From assembly GCA_038501625.1 (NCBI GenBank), contig JAZAYU010001116.1, positions 21,236 through 85,235 on the forward strand: DNA of 64,000 bases. The letters are read 5' to 3'. Origin of the DNA: Corbicula japonica (Eukaryota; Mollusca; Bivalvia; Venerida; Cyrenidae). Under the pieces are notes generated by a model. It searched no databases. It saw only the letters and a program-made list of their open reading frames with translations, and was not told the origin of the DNA. Made by a program: the position numbers and the translations under genes. Shown piece by piece: positions 33,510 through 46,179 of the stretch. Every line of letters starts with the position of its first letter. Position 1 is the stretch's first letter.

Positions 33510-35514
33510 TTAAGTCTGGCCTTGTGTATTTTCTGTAAACATTATGTTCTACTGGTGTGAATATTGAAAATTTAAGACGGATAATGCACCACACTCCCTC
33601 CCGAAATTTTCGTGTTTTTTGTCATGTTATCGTGTTATACGTGTACTGATCTATGACTTTAATTCATCGTGTCATAGTGCCGCTTATGTTTAACGAACAA
33701 ATGATATGATATTTTTAAAAATGTTACGTATACTTCACACAAAAAAAACACTATTTAATCTGTCTTGAAATCAAAAAGGATCGATAGCCTAACTGTTCGT
33801 ATGCGTAAGAGTATCATTTATAAAATAAAATTAAAGGATTGAGATGTCATCTCCAAAAACTTAGGAATGGGTATATTAAAATAATTATGGTTGTATATCC
33901 AATTTATATAACTTAGGTTTGAATGTTTGTTTTTAAGCGTAAAAGCTCAATCACTTGATTTAAACGTTTACAAAATGTTCTGTCAGGGTTTGTTACCAAT
34001 TGACGTATTGTTTCTACTTGTCGTAATATGGATTAAGAATTATATAACTGCTAAATCAAATACATTTGCATACACATTCGGTAATTATAGGTTTCCCATA
34101 TAGTTATAATTGTGAGCTGGAGGTACCTAACAAAATTTTAATGAAATTATTTACGTTTCGAATAATACGAATTTGACTGTAATTGTCAGTGTGGAGGGAA
34201 AAGGTGCGTGTATCTCGTGCGATTATGCTATTTAAGTGTTGGTTTTATCTGTGTACACCATTCGAGGCGTTTTTTATTCAGCGGTAAACATGTCGGCAAC
34301 CGCCCACCCGCCCTTTGGTTGGTAAAATGTTTTTGGATGGCTGTCGATGTTTAACAGAACTTTCAGAGAATACATGGAAAAATGGGTTTGAATAAAGTGT
34401 TTATTTTTGTTTCAGGTGTTTCGAGTTTGGTGTTTTCTCTTAGACATAAACAATATATTTATTTATCATGTAAGAAATATGGATATTTTAAGGCCATTCA
34501 CTAGTTTCAGGTTCGCGTGGTACTACTAGATGAAGCTTTATCCAGAAGTGTTGAAAGTTTCCGTTCGTCTGCTGGACAGCTAAATAGCCAGAGCTACTGA
34601 TGTCAGCTTTTCATTCGGACGGTTCGCACAGTACAGGCCCACTGATTCTACCTCTGTTTGGACAGTTTTTGAGCAACTTGCACTCGGACTATACAGACGT
34701 TTGAAAAATTTAATGGATATTACCGCTGAATACAACGACCTAATCCTAGTTTTTGATTGTATTTTTTACGTATTATGAGATAAGGAAATAATTAATTTAC
34801 TCACGTTAAAGTGAGTAATTATGAACTAAACCGATCTCTATTGGTAAATGATATCTGCCCCTTAACGTAATTGACAGCTGACCCTTGTGCGCGACAATTT
34901 GGCATTTTATGGCATGCCGCTTTCAAAATCAATCGCCGCCGGTATATTCAAAACAATTCATCAGTTGATAGACACGCTAACACATAAACGAGACTCAATT
35001 TAGCCGTGAAGAGAAGAACACCGCCTGCTATTTAAAGTCGTTTAGCCGTTCCAAGGAGGTAACCCTCGGGTTCTCACTTTCGTTAATTGTTTGTGACATC
35101 TCTTTTAAAACTTATATGTGTTTAACCATGCTTTCTTCTCCACTCTGCGTTTGGCTGTGTTGGAAGGATGTGTCTGTTGGGTGTGGCCGTTCCTGATATG
35201 CATATTTCACTTTTCAACGCGAGAAAAAGATGACTCGACACTTTTAGTCAAAGTAGCTGTGTTGTTTTATATAATTAATATTAATTTTCTAATATTTAAA
35301 AAAAAATATGACGCTGATGTATTATTTCTAATTCAGCAATAAACGAAAATTATATTTATTCAAAAAGAAATTTTATGATTAAAAAAACGAAAATTATAGG
35401 TACATATTCACTATTACGTTCATACAGCAAGAGTATTATTTTTCCCGTAAAGTAGTCACGTGACTGGACAGGGGAGGTAACCTAAAAATCCATCGTATAT
35501 TGGAAAGGCGCATA
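33510..35514 (+). mobile_element. T element copy 2, left-truncated, carrying an R insertion
   Basis: It aligns in order with 41,000-42,136: aaaatgttacgtatacttca, the cgatctctattggt block, tggcatgccgc..tcaaaatcaatcgccgcc, and agtcacgtgactggacaggg. It ends at attggaaaggcgcata near 35,514. The left TIR is missing. R interrupts it at about 35,049-35,217. No transposase frame. Confidence 0.65.
35049..35217 (-). repeat. R copy nested in T copy 2
   Basis: It begins ccgttccaaggaggtaaccc and ends gatatgcatatttcactttt. Comparison with T copy 1 near 41,858 shows this block as extra sequence, so R inserted after T. Confidence 0.65.
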
Positions 35515-35542
35515 TCGTCACCTAAGGGCATCAACGATGTAA

Positions 35543-35962
35543 GTACAGTACTGTGAACGTTTAACGTTACAAAATTTGCGTCTATCGTGCGTCCGTCTAT
35601 CGTGTATCGTGCGTGCGTCTAAGGTTTACCGTGCGTCCGTCTAACGTGCATCGTGCGTCCGTATATCGTGTATCGTGCATCAAACGTTTTGTTATTTTAT
35701 CATGAAACGTGAATAAGTTACTTGCTTATGCAAAATTATGTGTTTAAATTTCAACCATTCATCTTACATTTTGATAGCTTTTTCAAATTTTTAGAAATCT
35801 CGTCCACAAATTATATGAATCGGCAATATCGTGTATCGTTCATTTACCGTGTATGGTGCGTCCGTCTATCGCGTATCGTGCGTCCGTCTATCGTGTATCG
35901 TGCGTCCATACATCGCGTATCGTGCGTTTCCTTTGTAACCTTAAACGTTCATAGTACTGTAC
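35543..35962 (+). mobile_element. F element, full copy, 420 bp
   Basis: The ends are gtacagtactgtgaacgttt and its imperfect inverse aaacgttcatagtactgtac. Inside, two blocks of the 22-bp direct repeat (cgtgcgtccgtctatcgtgt) flank a ~130-bp AT-rich core. The open frame across it is repeat-derived. Confidence 0.75.
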
Positions 35963-36116
35963 CAAGAAGGAGACATACCGTAATTGCATTATGGTGACGA
36001 TATTCTCACGCCGGAAGTTATGTGATCAAGAAATATATTTTACCGGGTGTGCTCCGGAAATCGATGTTTCATAGCAACTAGTAAAATTATGTATTGTTTT
36101 CTTAAGTTTTTGAGAA

Positions 36117-36412
36117 GAAAGGGAAACTTTGAAAGCCACCGGACACGACGAATATGAAAATATTGCAGGCTCCGTTTAATTGAGCCTATTCATGGATAGT
36201 AATGGTAATGCATATTACTGCCCACGCCTCCATGCCACGGGTTGAGCGCAGATAAATATTACATCAATAAACAGTACAATTAAGATCCATTCTAAACGAT
36301 GATGTGCATATGGCGGTGAACGTGGAATCTTAAATGCGTTGTTTTTAGATTAATACCATTCAATGTTCAGCGGCGTATGGCTCCCAGGTACAATAATGGG
36401 TTTGACCAAAAC
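36117..36412 (+). repeat. H element copy e
   Basis: It runs from gggaaactttgaaagccacc through the hairpin (tggatagtaatggtaatgca) and gcggtgaacgtgg to ggcgtatggctcccag. A further satellite-unit patch, ccacacggcacaaac, is at 36,617. Confidence 0.75.
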
Positions 36413-37379
36413 TTGATAACGACAATGTGACTGACTATTTAGTTTTGATTTATGCTCTGTAAAGAAACCTTTAGTTACATGTGTATTTATAAGCAATACA
36501 AATAAGAATTTGTATTTATATTTATTTAAAAATATACTCCACAGTTGAAGAAAAGAAAACAATCAAGAAAATTTGCAAACATAAAACCTTATTATAGGGG
36601 GCGACCTTTTACTTTACCACACGGCACAAACGCCCTCCAGGATCCCTTTTGAGGATATATCTAGATGATAATCCCTTTATCACAATCTTATTTTCTAAGG
36701 ATTTACTTCTAAGTTCTACTCAACTTGTACGAACACATCATTATACGCCCTGTTTTTTCGTCTTATATCATAGTGCACAAAAACCGTTTAATTACCATGA
36801 AGTGTTTTTATCGCGTGTACATTTGCAAGAAGAACTTTGAAAGCTAAAAATACAAAAAAGCATCTGAAGCTGTTATTGAAGCGATTTCTGACTTGTTAGT
36901 GGCATTTGTTTTTACAAAGCCAAATCCTTCCAAACTAATTCTTACTTTTTCTTCTGAATATATGAAAGTACGACAAATTCAAATAGGTAATGCTTTGCAA
37001 TTCTGTAATACAGAAAAGTTCGGTCCTCACTTAGATAAAACTTCCCATTTTTATAATTCTGTTTGTTCACAGAAATTAAGTTTTGTTATCAAATGAATAT
37101 ACACTTTTCTCGTAGATTTTTGACACTGTAAACATGTTGAACTTGTCGTTGCACTGATAATGTCTCGTTGACTGAAGTGACTTGTAGATAATTTTCCAAC
37201 TGGAAGTGCCATATTAAACAGTGAGGGTTTGAAAATTAGCATTTTATTCTCGTTTTCCATATACCAGTTTGTAATTATTAGTAATCCAATGTTTTGAATA
37301 ATGTTGATGGGTGATGTTGATTCAAAGGATCGTAGCATGTATAAAAACATGTATATATGCATTTCGTGTTTGTTTCATT

Positions 37380-37685
37380 GTCTGATTGCGTTACTTTGTA
37401 AAACGCTTTTACAATTAGAATCATAACTCCTGTTTGACTATTAAGAGTTATGTCCCTTACACGTGCAACTTAAACATAAAACTTAATGTTGCCTATAACT
37501 TTGGAAGTACTTTTCTTGTTCACTTCATACGCCATCTGTTACAACAAGAATGATAACTCCATATTTTAAGTTGTGCCCCTATCAAATAAAACTTTAACAT
37601 GAAACTTAGTGTTGCTCATAACTTTGAAAGTACTTGTCATTCTCACTTAAAACTTGGAGTATATCATCTTAAAGGGTCCAGTCGG
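37380..37685. repeat. Repeat inserted in the copy C terminal exon
   Basis: Two similar ~125-bp units contain ataactccatattttaa, aaacttaatgttgcc/gaaacttagtgttgc and ataactttggaagtactt/ataactttgaaagtactt. This interrupts exon sequence that is continuous in copies A and B. Confidence 0.55.
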
Positions 37686-38501
37686 TCAAATTCGACAATC
37701 TCGACATCAAGACGCTTTTAGTAAAGTTTGTTGATACATAATCTGTTTTCCATTCAAATGAATTTGTCATTTCAAATTCCTCTTCACTGTTAAGTTGTAG
37801 TAATACTAGAATGTGTTGTTGACACCATTTAAGCATGGAAAAACACACCGACTCGTAGTAGCTGTTGTTTTGCTATTTTTTTAAAGTATACGACTCTATA
37901 TTTCATCTTTACTTAAAAAAAGGGGCCTACTGATACAGAGAGTTTTCTAAATATTCTGTCTTAAGTTACATCCCTTTGCAGCGCACACCTGTAACCCGAT
38001 ATTTCTGGTCTAAGATTGAGAATTATAACAAAATAACGCAGAAGCAATCCGTGCCCTCATTCGAATACAGTTTTAGTAGGGTCTGTAGGTCATAGATCAG
38101 CATTACGTATTTTTTTCGAATATTATCACTGATCACAGTTTTATAGTAAAGCGCATGATATTTCTGTTTCTCCGGTAACTGGATACGAACACTGAAGTTC
38201 AGCATCTCTTATTATACTTGTAATATGTTTGGATTCATTGCTGAGTGATTGGTTGTTGTTTGCAAAGCAACAATCCCCGGTTTTGTCACAGTCTGGTGCT
38301 CATGAACAATCTAAGGATAAAAACCGTCACATAGTTATGCTTATATGCTTATTTAATGCATTACTTTTAAAAGTAATTCACCCTGTCTGGTGATTAGGCT
38401 TCTTTAAAGTTTCTTAATCCGCGGATGTTTAGATATCTGAAAACTATCTAGTGGTTCAATGTCCTTGAAATCTCTTGTATAAATGAAGTCAATATTCCAT
38501 A

Positions 38502-38745
38502 TGAGAACCTGTTGGGGCAGGTGTGAGGTTGGTGCACCCTAGAATATGGTTTAAACCCCGAGTGCCACTGACCGTTCTAATGTGGTAACCTCTCGGGCTC
38601 TCACTTTCGTTAACTGTTTGTGGCGTCCATTTTGTAACTGATTATTGTAATACCATGCTCTCTTTTCCTCTCTACTTTTTGGCTGTGTGCGGAGGCTGTG
38701 TCTGCTGAATGTGGCCATACCTAATGTGCATACTGCACTTTTTTG
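38502..38745 (-). repeat. R copy in the copy C intron
   Basis: Near full length: gagaacctgttggggcaggt, ccactgaccgttct, tttgtggcgtcc, and ends atgtgcatactgcactttt. It is about 80 bp from the signal-exon donor. Confidence 0.7.
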
Positions 38746-39429
38746 TAAAATATTATATAAAATATTGCTATTTAGAGAAAGGGGAAGTTTAATTTTAAAT
38801 TAATAAACTTTTTGAATTTACTTACCCGTACAGCATAACGTAGATTCAGACTTGTTTTCGTTGTCTATATTTGACGTTAGACTTTCTCTGCAAATGTGAG
38901 ATCCCGGACACAGCTTTGTCAAGAAGTAATACATTCGCTCCGATATGTTGTTACTGCTACCGGAACCTTTAGCAAGGTTCGTAAGAAGAAGAAACACTAT
39001 GAGGCTCGTCATAGCAGGTCTTGATTAAAAAGGGCACAGCACTGAAAGAAATAATAGACATATTTATAATTTTATCTTAATATTCACTTGGTTGAATAAA
39101 TACTTGGCTGGTTATCGACGGACATACATGAAATTCTAAAACATGCGTTTGGGATTTTTAAAAAAATATTTTTCAGTTTTTATTTGTTGTTGGTGGTGGT
39201 TTTTGTTGATTTTTTTTGTTTGCTGTATTTTAAAAGCATGAATACAATGTAATAATTCACAAAGTGAAAATTTGAAAAGGAATAATTACAAAAATAGTCA
39301 TTGATTTTTCAAAACAACAACAAACATAAACAAATACCATATACTTACATTTAACAAGGCTCTCAAAGAACGCCCTAGAAACTGGAATAATTCAGACACT
39401 AAATGAAACTTATATATCTCTTACATGTA

Positions 39430-39560
39430 CTACTGTAAAATTAGTATATTTCGTGGTGATAACATTTTCGTGTATTTCGCGAAGAAAACAAAACGCAACA
39501 TCATACCCTGACGAAATAAAAACAATCAATTTCTAGTTTTATGAGAAAATTACAAGTGTG
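39430..39560. repeat. Degenerate fold-back sequence
   Basis: Starts tactgtaaaattagtatatt then tttcgtggtgataaca, resembling a palindromic element common in marine invertebrates in which TACTGTAAAAT ends flank TTTCGCG-type arms. The right arm here is degraded. Confidence 0.3.
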
Positions 39561-40384
39561 CGAATATAAGCCTGCATGAAAATATCGCGTATGTCTTTTG
39601 CGCTTAATTTTATCACTGCGAAAAAAACCTTACGAACATGTGCCTGGATGAAATCAAATATCAAGATTCTTGCCAGAAATTATGACATCATTAGGCAAAT
39701 TTATAAGAGAATATATAATGTAATTAATGTCGTTTTATCTAATAGGCCAAGTAAAAGAAACCATTCAAGTTAAAATTAATTGACGCATGTATTCTTTATC
39801 TTCTTTTCTGCAAAAAAAGTTTCCCTCGTTACTGTAACAGTTACTATTTGACAGTGACAAAACATAATTTTAATTGCAGTCCAAAATCAAAAAGACGAAA
39901 ATCTTTTTTCCTTTGACATCAGTTTTTTGGCGAGTATTTCAGGCTAAAATATTTGCCCGAAAAAGTAAGAAACTTTCTTTTCTGCATCATCATGAGTCCT
40001 AGTCATTATACCAGCGTACATTTCTGCTAAAAATATCAAAAGTTAATGGTCTTTTAAACTTTGCCGCGATTGTGACGATGTTAAAAATTTCAACTTAAAA
40101 TTGTGACTTTTTCTAGCTGAAATTTCTACTGGAAATGAACCCCTGTAAGCCGGTTTTCTAGCAGAAAATTCAGCTAAAATGTGACATGCACAGATGCTGG
40201 TGTAGAAATTTTGTACGAGTTTCCTGGCAAAAAATTCAGCTGAAAATATAAATTCTGTATTGATTATGTTTTTTTTTAGTTATTTTGTGCATACATGTAT
40301 TCATTTCTATTGTTAGTATGTTTTATTTCACGAAATTGTCTCAATTGTGTCTCCATAGTGTTTTGATGGAAAACAAACAGAACT

Positions 40385-40540
40385 TGAAATAGAGATATTG
40401 AACAGAACAGAACATATATTTTATTAAGACGTGTACTACGTGTACAATGTACATTGTCTGGATACATTACAGTTTATAACATATAATATAGTGTCACAAA
40501 TACAGCACAAAATGGAAAAAAAATGTATATATACACGACT
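40385..40540 (-). mobile_element. LINE 3'-tail fragment
   Basis: On the minus strand it ends AATAAAATATATGTTCTG with tandem GTTCT units. The adjacent catataatatagtgtcaca resembles 49,561-49,580 next to the LINE. Confidence 0.4.
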
Positions 40541-40643
40541 TGATTACCAAGATGAATAACGTATTAGTATTACATACTATTTTTTATTATTTAATATAAA
40601 TGGATATAGATGTGAATCGGACACAAAACAGATTTTGATCTGT

Positions 40644-42136
40644 TATACGCCTTTCCAATAAACAGTTTCGCAGTCCTGTACGAGTTACTTCCCGCGACCG
40701 AAAATTAATCCAAAACGAGGCTCTGCAGGATAGCTGAACGATCGGGCTAATGGCTTAAGCACATAATAGCTAACCTTATCCGCTATATTTTAGGTCTGCG
40801 TTCGTCGCCGGCGGTGAAAAAATAAGTTGCTGGTCTGTTATTCTAGCCAGACGTTTTTATGTTTACTATTTGTTAGATATTTAGATTTTTAATGATTTAA
40901 GAACATGTACCATTCTTGTTGATAGTAGGCAGTATGAAACGCAACTTGGACAAACATAAGCATTAATTTTACCAATTATGTACAACAATTTCTTCTTAAT
41001 ATCTTTTCTGCTGAAAATATATTTTACTGGTGTAAATGATGCAAATTGCTAAGGCTAGTAATGCGCTATAATCCGGAAATCGTGATATGTCAACATCTGG
41101 TTACATGATCTGTAGACCAAAAAATACAATCTGAATTTGTTGATACTTACACATTTGAACAATAGAATTGTCCTAAAAATTTAAGGCGTTTTATGGTCAA
41201 CGAATAAATAATTTGAATATTTAAAATGTTACGTATACTTCACAACCAAATGTGATTTATTCTGTCTTGAAATAAAACAGGATCGGTAATCTGATTGTTT
41301 GTTGTAGAAGTATCATTCGTAGAATAAAATCCAAGGATTTAGATGCCGGCTTCCAAAAAGATGGGAATATTTATATCACAATATGGTTGCATATCCAATT
41401 TAGATTTCTTAGGTTTGACAGATTGTAATTTTGGCGTAAAAGCCCAAACTCTTAATTACACATATATAAAATGTTTTGACAAGATTTGTTTCTTATATTG
41501 ACGGCTTTTGTTTCTATAACGTGTAGTAATGTTGATTAAGAATTCATCAAATACATTTGCTGGCACATCCAGTTGTTAAAGGACTCCAAAATACTTAAGA
41601 ATTGGGAGGTGTAGATACCTTGAAAATAGAAATTACACGATCTCTATTGGTCAATGATATCTGCCCCTTTAAGTAATTGACTAATGACCCCGTGTGCGAG
41701 ACAGTTTGACATGTTTATGGCATGCCGCCTTCAAAATCAATCGCCGCCGACATAATCACAACATGATGTCAGTAGTTGAATAGACACGCTAATCCGGAAA
41801 CGAGACTCAATTAAGCTGTGAAGAGAATACTGCAACTGTCTGTTAGCTCAAGTCGTTTAGTGTTTAATGCGAGGAATAATGAATTGACACTTTTAGTCAG
41901 AAACCTGATTGTTTTATAAATTATTTTCAAAAATATCACGACGCTGATGTATTATTACTAATTCATAGAGAACATATATTTTTCAAAAAAAGAATTTTAT
42001 GATAAAAAAGAAAGGTGTAGGTACATATTCCCTATTACGTTATTACAGCGAGCAATCATTTTTCCTGTAGAGCAGTCACGTGACTGGACAGGGGAGGTAA
42101 CCAAATAAATTCATCAAATTATTGGAAAGGCGTATA
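40644..42136 (+). mobile_element. T element copy 1, complete, 1,493 bp
   Basis: Inverted ends tatacgcctttccaataa and ttattggaaaggcgtata, about 18 bp. The termini overlap TA dinucleotides, so a TA duplication is possible. Inside are only non-coding sequence and short frames. The second copy is 33,510-35,514. Confidence 0.65.
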
Positions 42137-42149
42137 TCAGAGGGAAGAC

Positions 42150-42830
42150 TATACCACGATTATAATGAGTATTGTATGTACATAAATCAAATCTAAGAAA
42201 ACTAAATTATATATCTTTAGATTAAAAAAACAAACAAAAACAAAACAAAGCAAAATAAAGTAAATCTACATGAAGCAAAATTTATGGTGAAGAATTACAC
42301 ATAAGTGTAATGCATTCTTTATATCTTTGTACTTAATCTACAAAGTCAACAGCTATAGTAAAATACTTCATAAAATTAATCATGATTAAAAACGTGTTTG
42401 GTTAAAATTTGTATATTAAAATGAATTTGTATCAATATCATATAAAACACATAAACACATGTGTATACTATTTTTGTCTCATTGGTAATCAATTAATAAC
42501 ACTTTTGTCTTCCACATGTTTAAATCATTATTATTATACATAACAACAATAACAAGTACGTTCTTTCTTAACTCTCTTAACTTTCTCAATAATTATATTT
42601 AACATGTGTTATCTACACTTTTCTTTTCTGTGCTTTTTCTTATTGCCTTTTTTTTTAATTTTGATGATTTTTCAAAATGTGTTTTCTTCCCTACATGAGG
42701 TAAAACCTTTTAATTTATACCCTAGGGATAAAGAAACGTATATTACATGTAAATTTTTACGACGATTCTAGTTTTTTCCCTTTTACACTTTTACCGGCCA
42801 TCATCGTTAATCAATACCATGATGCATTCT
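42150..42830. other. Gene-free AT-rich stretch
   Basis: Low-complexity A/T and (aaaac)n-like sequence at 42,220-42,260. No feature recognised. Confidence 0.4.
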
Positions 42831-42844
42831 TCGATACAAAGTGA

Positions 42845-43090
42845 AATATGCATATCAGGAATCGCCACACTCACAAACACAGCCTCCCCACGCATCGAAA
42901 AAGAAGAGAGGAAACAGGAGAATGTTTTCATGTCAAAATCAAATAAGACGCCACAAACATTTAAAGAAAATGAGAACCCTTGGGGTTACCGCCTTGGAAC
43001 GGTTAGTGGCAAAACAAATGACCAATAGGGTTTTAAACCACGTTCTGGGGTGCACCAACCTCAGACTTGCCTCAATACGTTGCACTTTTT
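42845..43090 (+). repeat. R copy
   Basis: From atatgcatatcaggaatcgc through cagcctccccacgca, gacgccacaaaca, ttaccgccttggaacggt to ggggtgcaccaacctcagac. Overlapping plus-strand frames are not conserved among R copies. Confidence 0.7.
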
Positions 43091-43399
43091 CTCAGAGAGT
43101 TTCTTGGCAGCTTTTTTCATTGTAAGCAAGATAATTATTACAAAAAGTATAACCATGCGTTTTTTATGCCCTGGGCATGTTATAGGTACACACCTATATT
43201 CTAACTCTAATTCATGTCAGAAATATTTAGCATTTAAATACACGAGTACATTTTGTAGAATAATACATTTTGTAAAACTTCGACAAAGAGAAATGTGATG
43301 GCCTTGTGTTATGTTTACCATTTTCGTCATCAGCAAAATTATGATAGCAATATTTAATATTTTGTCACAGTTGCAACTTCCAACACAGCCATCTAATTT

Positions 43400-43645
43400 T
43401 CTGCGCGAAACTTCAATAAATAGATGAAAATGAACAGTGCAAGCCACCAGCAAAAAATGCATGATAAGAATTATGCAGCATCGTGGACAGCAATAGAAAT
43501 CCATATAAATGCCACGCCGACTAGGCGCGGGTTGAGCGCAACTCAATGCGCAAGTAAACATCACAATTTTGATCCTTTCTAAGCAATATAGATCATTTAA
43601 TGGTGAATATGGAACCTTCAACGTGGTATTTTCACATTCATATGT
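43400..43645 (+). repeat. H element copy f, unexpanded relative of copy a
   Basis: Contains aaatagatgaaaatgaacag, a decayed hairpin (ggacagcaatagaaatccat), gttgagcgcaactcaatgcg, then aagtaaacatcacaatttt. It lines up with both flanks of the 41-bp array and the Polinton-like element, showing the ancestral state of that locus. Confidence 0.7.
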
Positions 43646-44139
43646 TTGGCTTATCAAAGCGAGAATAATTACCCATTACTTTAAAGCATCGAATTCAAAT
43701 ATTCGTTAACAATCAAAAATTAAACATACTTGTTTAATACATTTCTTGAAGAAAGGGGACTAACTTCCGGATGACATTGAGTCTATAAGAACAGGACAGG
43801 TATACTCCAATGCAATGGGTTTGAATGGTAGTACATGTAATATACCACTTAGGGACTTTGTAAACCTAGCGAAATTAGCGAAATATTCATAAACTTTATG
43901 CTACGTACTTACATACAAATCTTTTGTGTTTATGCTGCTGTTTTTGTTGTTTCCAACTCTTACTACATGTATAATATGACTATCACTTAACTATCACTTA
44001 ACTATTATGTGGGATTGTTATTGACAGTCACGGCGGGAATGAAGGAACACAAGGCGGGAAGAAGGTAGACACTAGAGAAGCTGGTAACCATTTCAATTAT
44101 TTAAACATTGATTGAATAAGAGTATAACAAGAAGTGTGA

Positions 44140-44330
44140 TGTGTGTATGAGGAAAGTCCACATCCAGAAGCCATACCCAAAATAATTAGTTATTAAATAA
44201 TCAGTTTCAAAATAGAAATCACAAACAATTAAAGCAAATGAGAGGTTACCGCATTGGGACGATCAGAAGCAAAATAAATTGTAACTGGTGTTTTAAATAA
44301 ATGTGTTTTAATTATGTTCACTCCTGACAG
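44140..44330 (+). repeat. Diverged R copy
   Basis: Recognisable by atcacaaacaattaaagc, gaggttaccgcattgggacg and the following tcag.agcaaaataaatt; the ends have decayed. Confidence 0.45.
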
Positions 44331-44899
44331 GATGTAAATGCTAGGCATTCATATCTAAAAAGCAATTATCTTTGATCATTAAATTTAAGAAGACGAATTC
44401 AAATGCTGCTTATGCCTATGAGATTAATTAACCTTTAGATAATTCAATTAGTTTAAAAAGACATTAATAAAAGACTATACACAAAATAAAAGAAAATAAA
44501 AGTGTTACGGCCACAGAATTTGATGTATAGTGTTTTTCCAATAAGTCTAGTTTACAACAGGCGCCTATTTGTACTGATCACGGAAGGAAAGTTTTTGTCC
44601 ACGTTAAAACCTTTAACTGGAGTATGAGTTTTCTTTTGTACAGGAGCTTAACCTCGGCACGAGGTTTTCGTTTTTTTACAACTTTGCACTAAACATTCAC
44701 AACATATGACATGTATGATGACGACAACAAAAGCTTCCGTCCTTTCGTCCGAACTTGAGTTTCTGGTCATAAAACTATTTGGCATTTTACATAATGAAGC
44801 CAACATGTTTAAAATAATAGTGACAATAATTATTAACTACTGTGTCAATTTAAAAAACGTCCAATAACATGTATGAAGAGAAAAATCAAAAAGTAATAT

Positions 44900-45035
44900 A
44901 TGCTATCAGAAATCGCCTCACTCAAAAAACACAGCCTCCCGAAGCAGCGAAAACGAAGAGAGGAAGAGAGAGAGCATGTTTTATATAAGTATGTCAATTC
45001 AAATAGGACGCCACAAACAATTAATCAACATTTAT
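44900..45035 (+). repeat. R copy, truncated
   Basis: Very similar to 45,288-45,420 (shared catgttttatat, gtatgtcaattcaaatagga, cgccacaaacaattaat), then ends abruptly; possibly a local duplicate. Confidence 0.65.
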
Positions 45036-45287
45036 ATTAATTTGTCACGCAAACACAGAAATTCAAGGCCAAACACAATATTTAAAAAAATGTCTCTTAT
45101 TTCATATGTTTTTAGACAAAAAGGACACAAGATGTTTAGCAGTATCATATTACGCATGTCTACATTAAGAACAGTGTTATGTATCGTTTCTAGATTTTGG
45201 ATTAGAATGCAAATAGACTGTAAGGGAATTTCGATTACAGTTCATAAGGTACCGAAAAGCGGGTTATTTCTGATAAAAAAACAACAT

Positions 45288-45575
45288 ATGCATATCAGGA
45301 ATCGCCACACTCAAACAACCCAGCCTCCCCACGCAGCGAAAAAGAGAGAGGAAGATAGAGAGAGCGCATGTTTTATATATGTATGTCAATTCAAATAGGA
45401 CGCCACAAACAATTAATAAACAAGAGAACCTTTGGGGATACCGCCTTGGAACGGTCCACGGCAAAACAAATTGCTACTGGGGGTTTAAACCAGGTTCTAG
45501 GGTGCACCAACCTCACACTTGCCCCAACAGGTTCTCATATCACAAAACAAGTACAAATTGTCTTGGTGAAATAAC
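45288..45575 (+). repeat. R copy, near full length
   Basis: Runs from atatgcatatcaggaatcgc to the gttctcatatcacaaaacaa end and acaaattgtcttgg. It is one of the most complete R copies here. Confidence 0.7.
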
Positions 45576-45640
45576 TCCAACCCACCCATCAGCTCAACAA
45601 TGTTGCATGCAAAAGCATACAAACATATAAACATAAGAAT

Positions 45641-46179
45641 TTAATAGCATTGCAAAGCCAAAGGGCGGGTACTCAATGATCTTTCCGAGACCAGAGCACC
45701 TGGAGTAAAATCAGCAAGAACACGATGACAGGGATAAAAGAAACAAATCGAGCTTCCAGGTTCTTTTAAGAAAAGATTTCCCCATAAACTTTCATAAACT
45801 CTTACACCCCTGCCACCGTCGTGCAACCAAAGAGGTAAGCATAATGATCAACTGTAGATGGGTTAATCACCAGGCCTGCAGAGCGCTGTAAAATATCATG
45901 TTGGTAACCTTTCTTTTTAAATTTACAGATGGTTTTTACGAATAACCGGGAGAAATTAACATCGCCTTTTATCTTCTTAAGTTTATAAATTAAATCTCCA
46001 TAAAAATCTGGCTGTGAAATTCCTTGTTGCAATAGTGATTTTAAACTGCAGCTGTATTTATGAATTAGATCTGGATATCGGCGATAAAACTTGCAAAAGG
46101 TTTTCCTTAATTTGTGATACCGATAACCTTGTTTTAAAAGTTGTTTCTGTAATGCAAAGATTACGTTCATTGAAATCAT
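45641..46179 (-). pseudogene. Retroelement-derived C-terminal fragment
   Basis: The frame 45,802-46,179 encodes KLRKTFCKFYRRYPDLIHKY, then GISQPDFYGDLIYKLKKIK and a GLVINPSTVDHY-like end. I recall this FYGDLVYK-containing tail from retrotransposon-related proteins annotated in bivalves and cnidarians. No RT motif is nearby and the frame breaks at both ends, so it is a relic. Reading shifts after GCTTVAG near 45,802, with further homologous-looking sequence down to 45,641. The origin is from memory, not a search. Confidence 0.4.

Larger units (their letters stand above)
36829..39041 (-). pseudogene. Copy C: disrupted paralogue of copies A and B
   Basis: The signal exon (38,826-39,041) is intact: acceptor, MTSLIVFLLLTNLAKG signal peptide, CPGSHICRE segment and phase-1 GTAAG donor. 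The middle exon keeps only about 125 bp (38,185-38,312) and has a TGA in the cysteine-knot start. Another middle-exon piece is displaced to about 38,446-38,490, upstream of its expected place. The terminal exon survives in two parts (36,829-37,375 and 37,690-37,870) split by a repeat insertion and broken by frameshifts. No full-length product is possible. R lies in the intron (38,502-38,745), as in A and B. The signal exon could still be transcribed as a short peptide, which I think unlikely. Confidence 0.8.

Noticed and set aside
35722..35997. 91-codon ORF rich in RVSCVR-type repeats
   Set aside because: It is the 22-bp minisatellite of the F element; the related frame at 46,541-46,777 arises the same way.
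42819..43125. Overlapping ORFs containing QNQIRRHK/MSIQIGRHK-like strings
   Set aside because: The same strings appear wherever R occurs (44,976; 45,368; 57,682); they are R repeat sequence, not genes.
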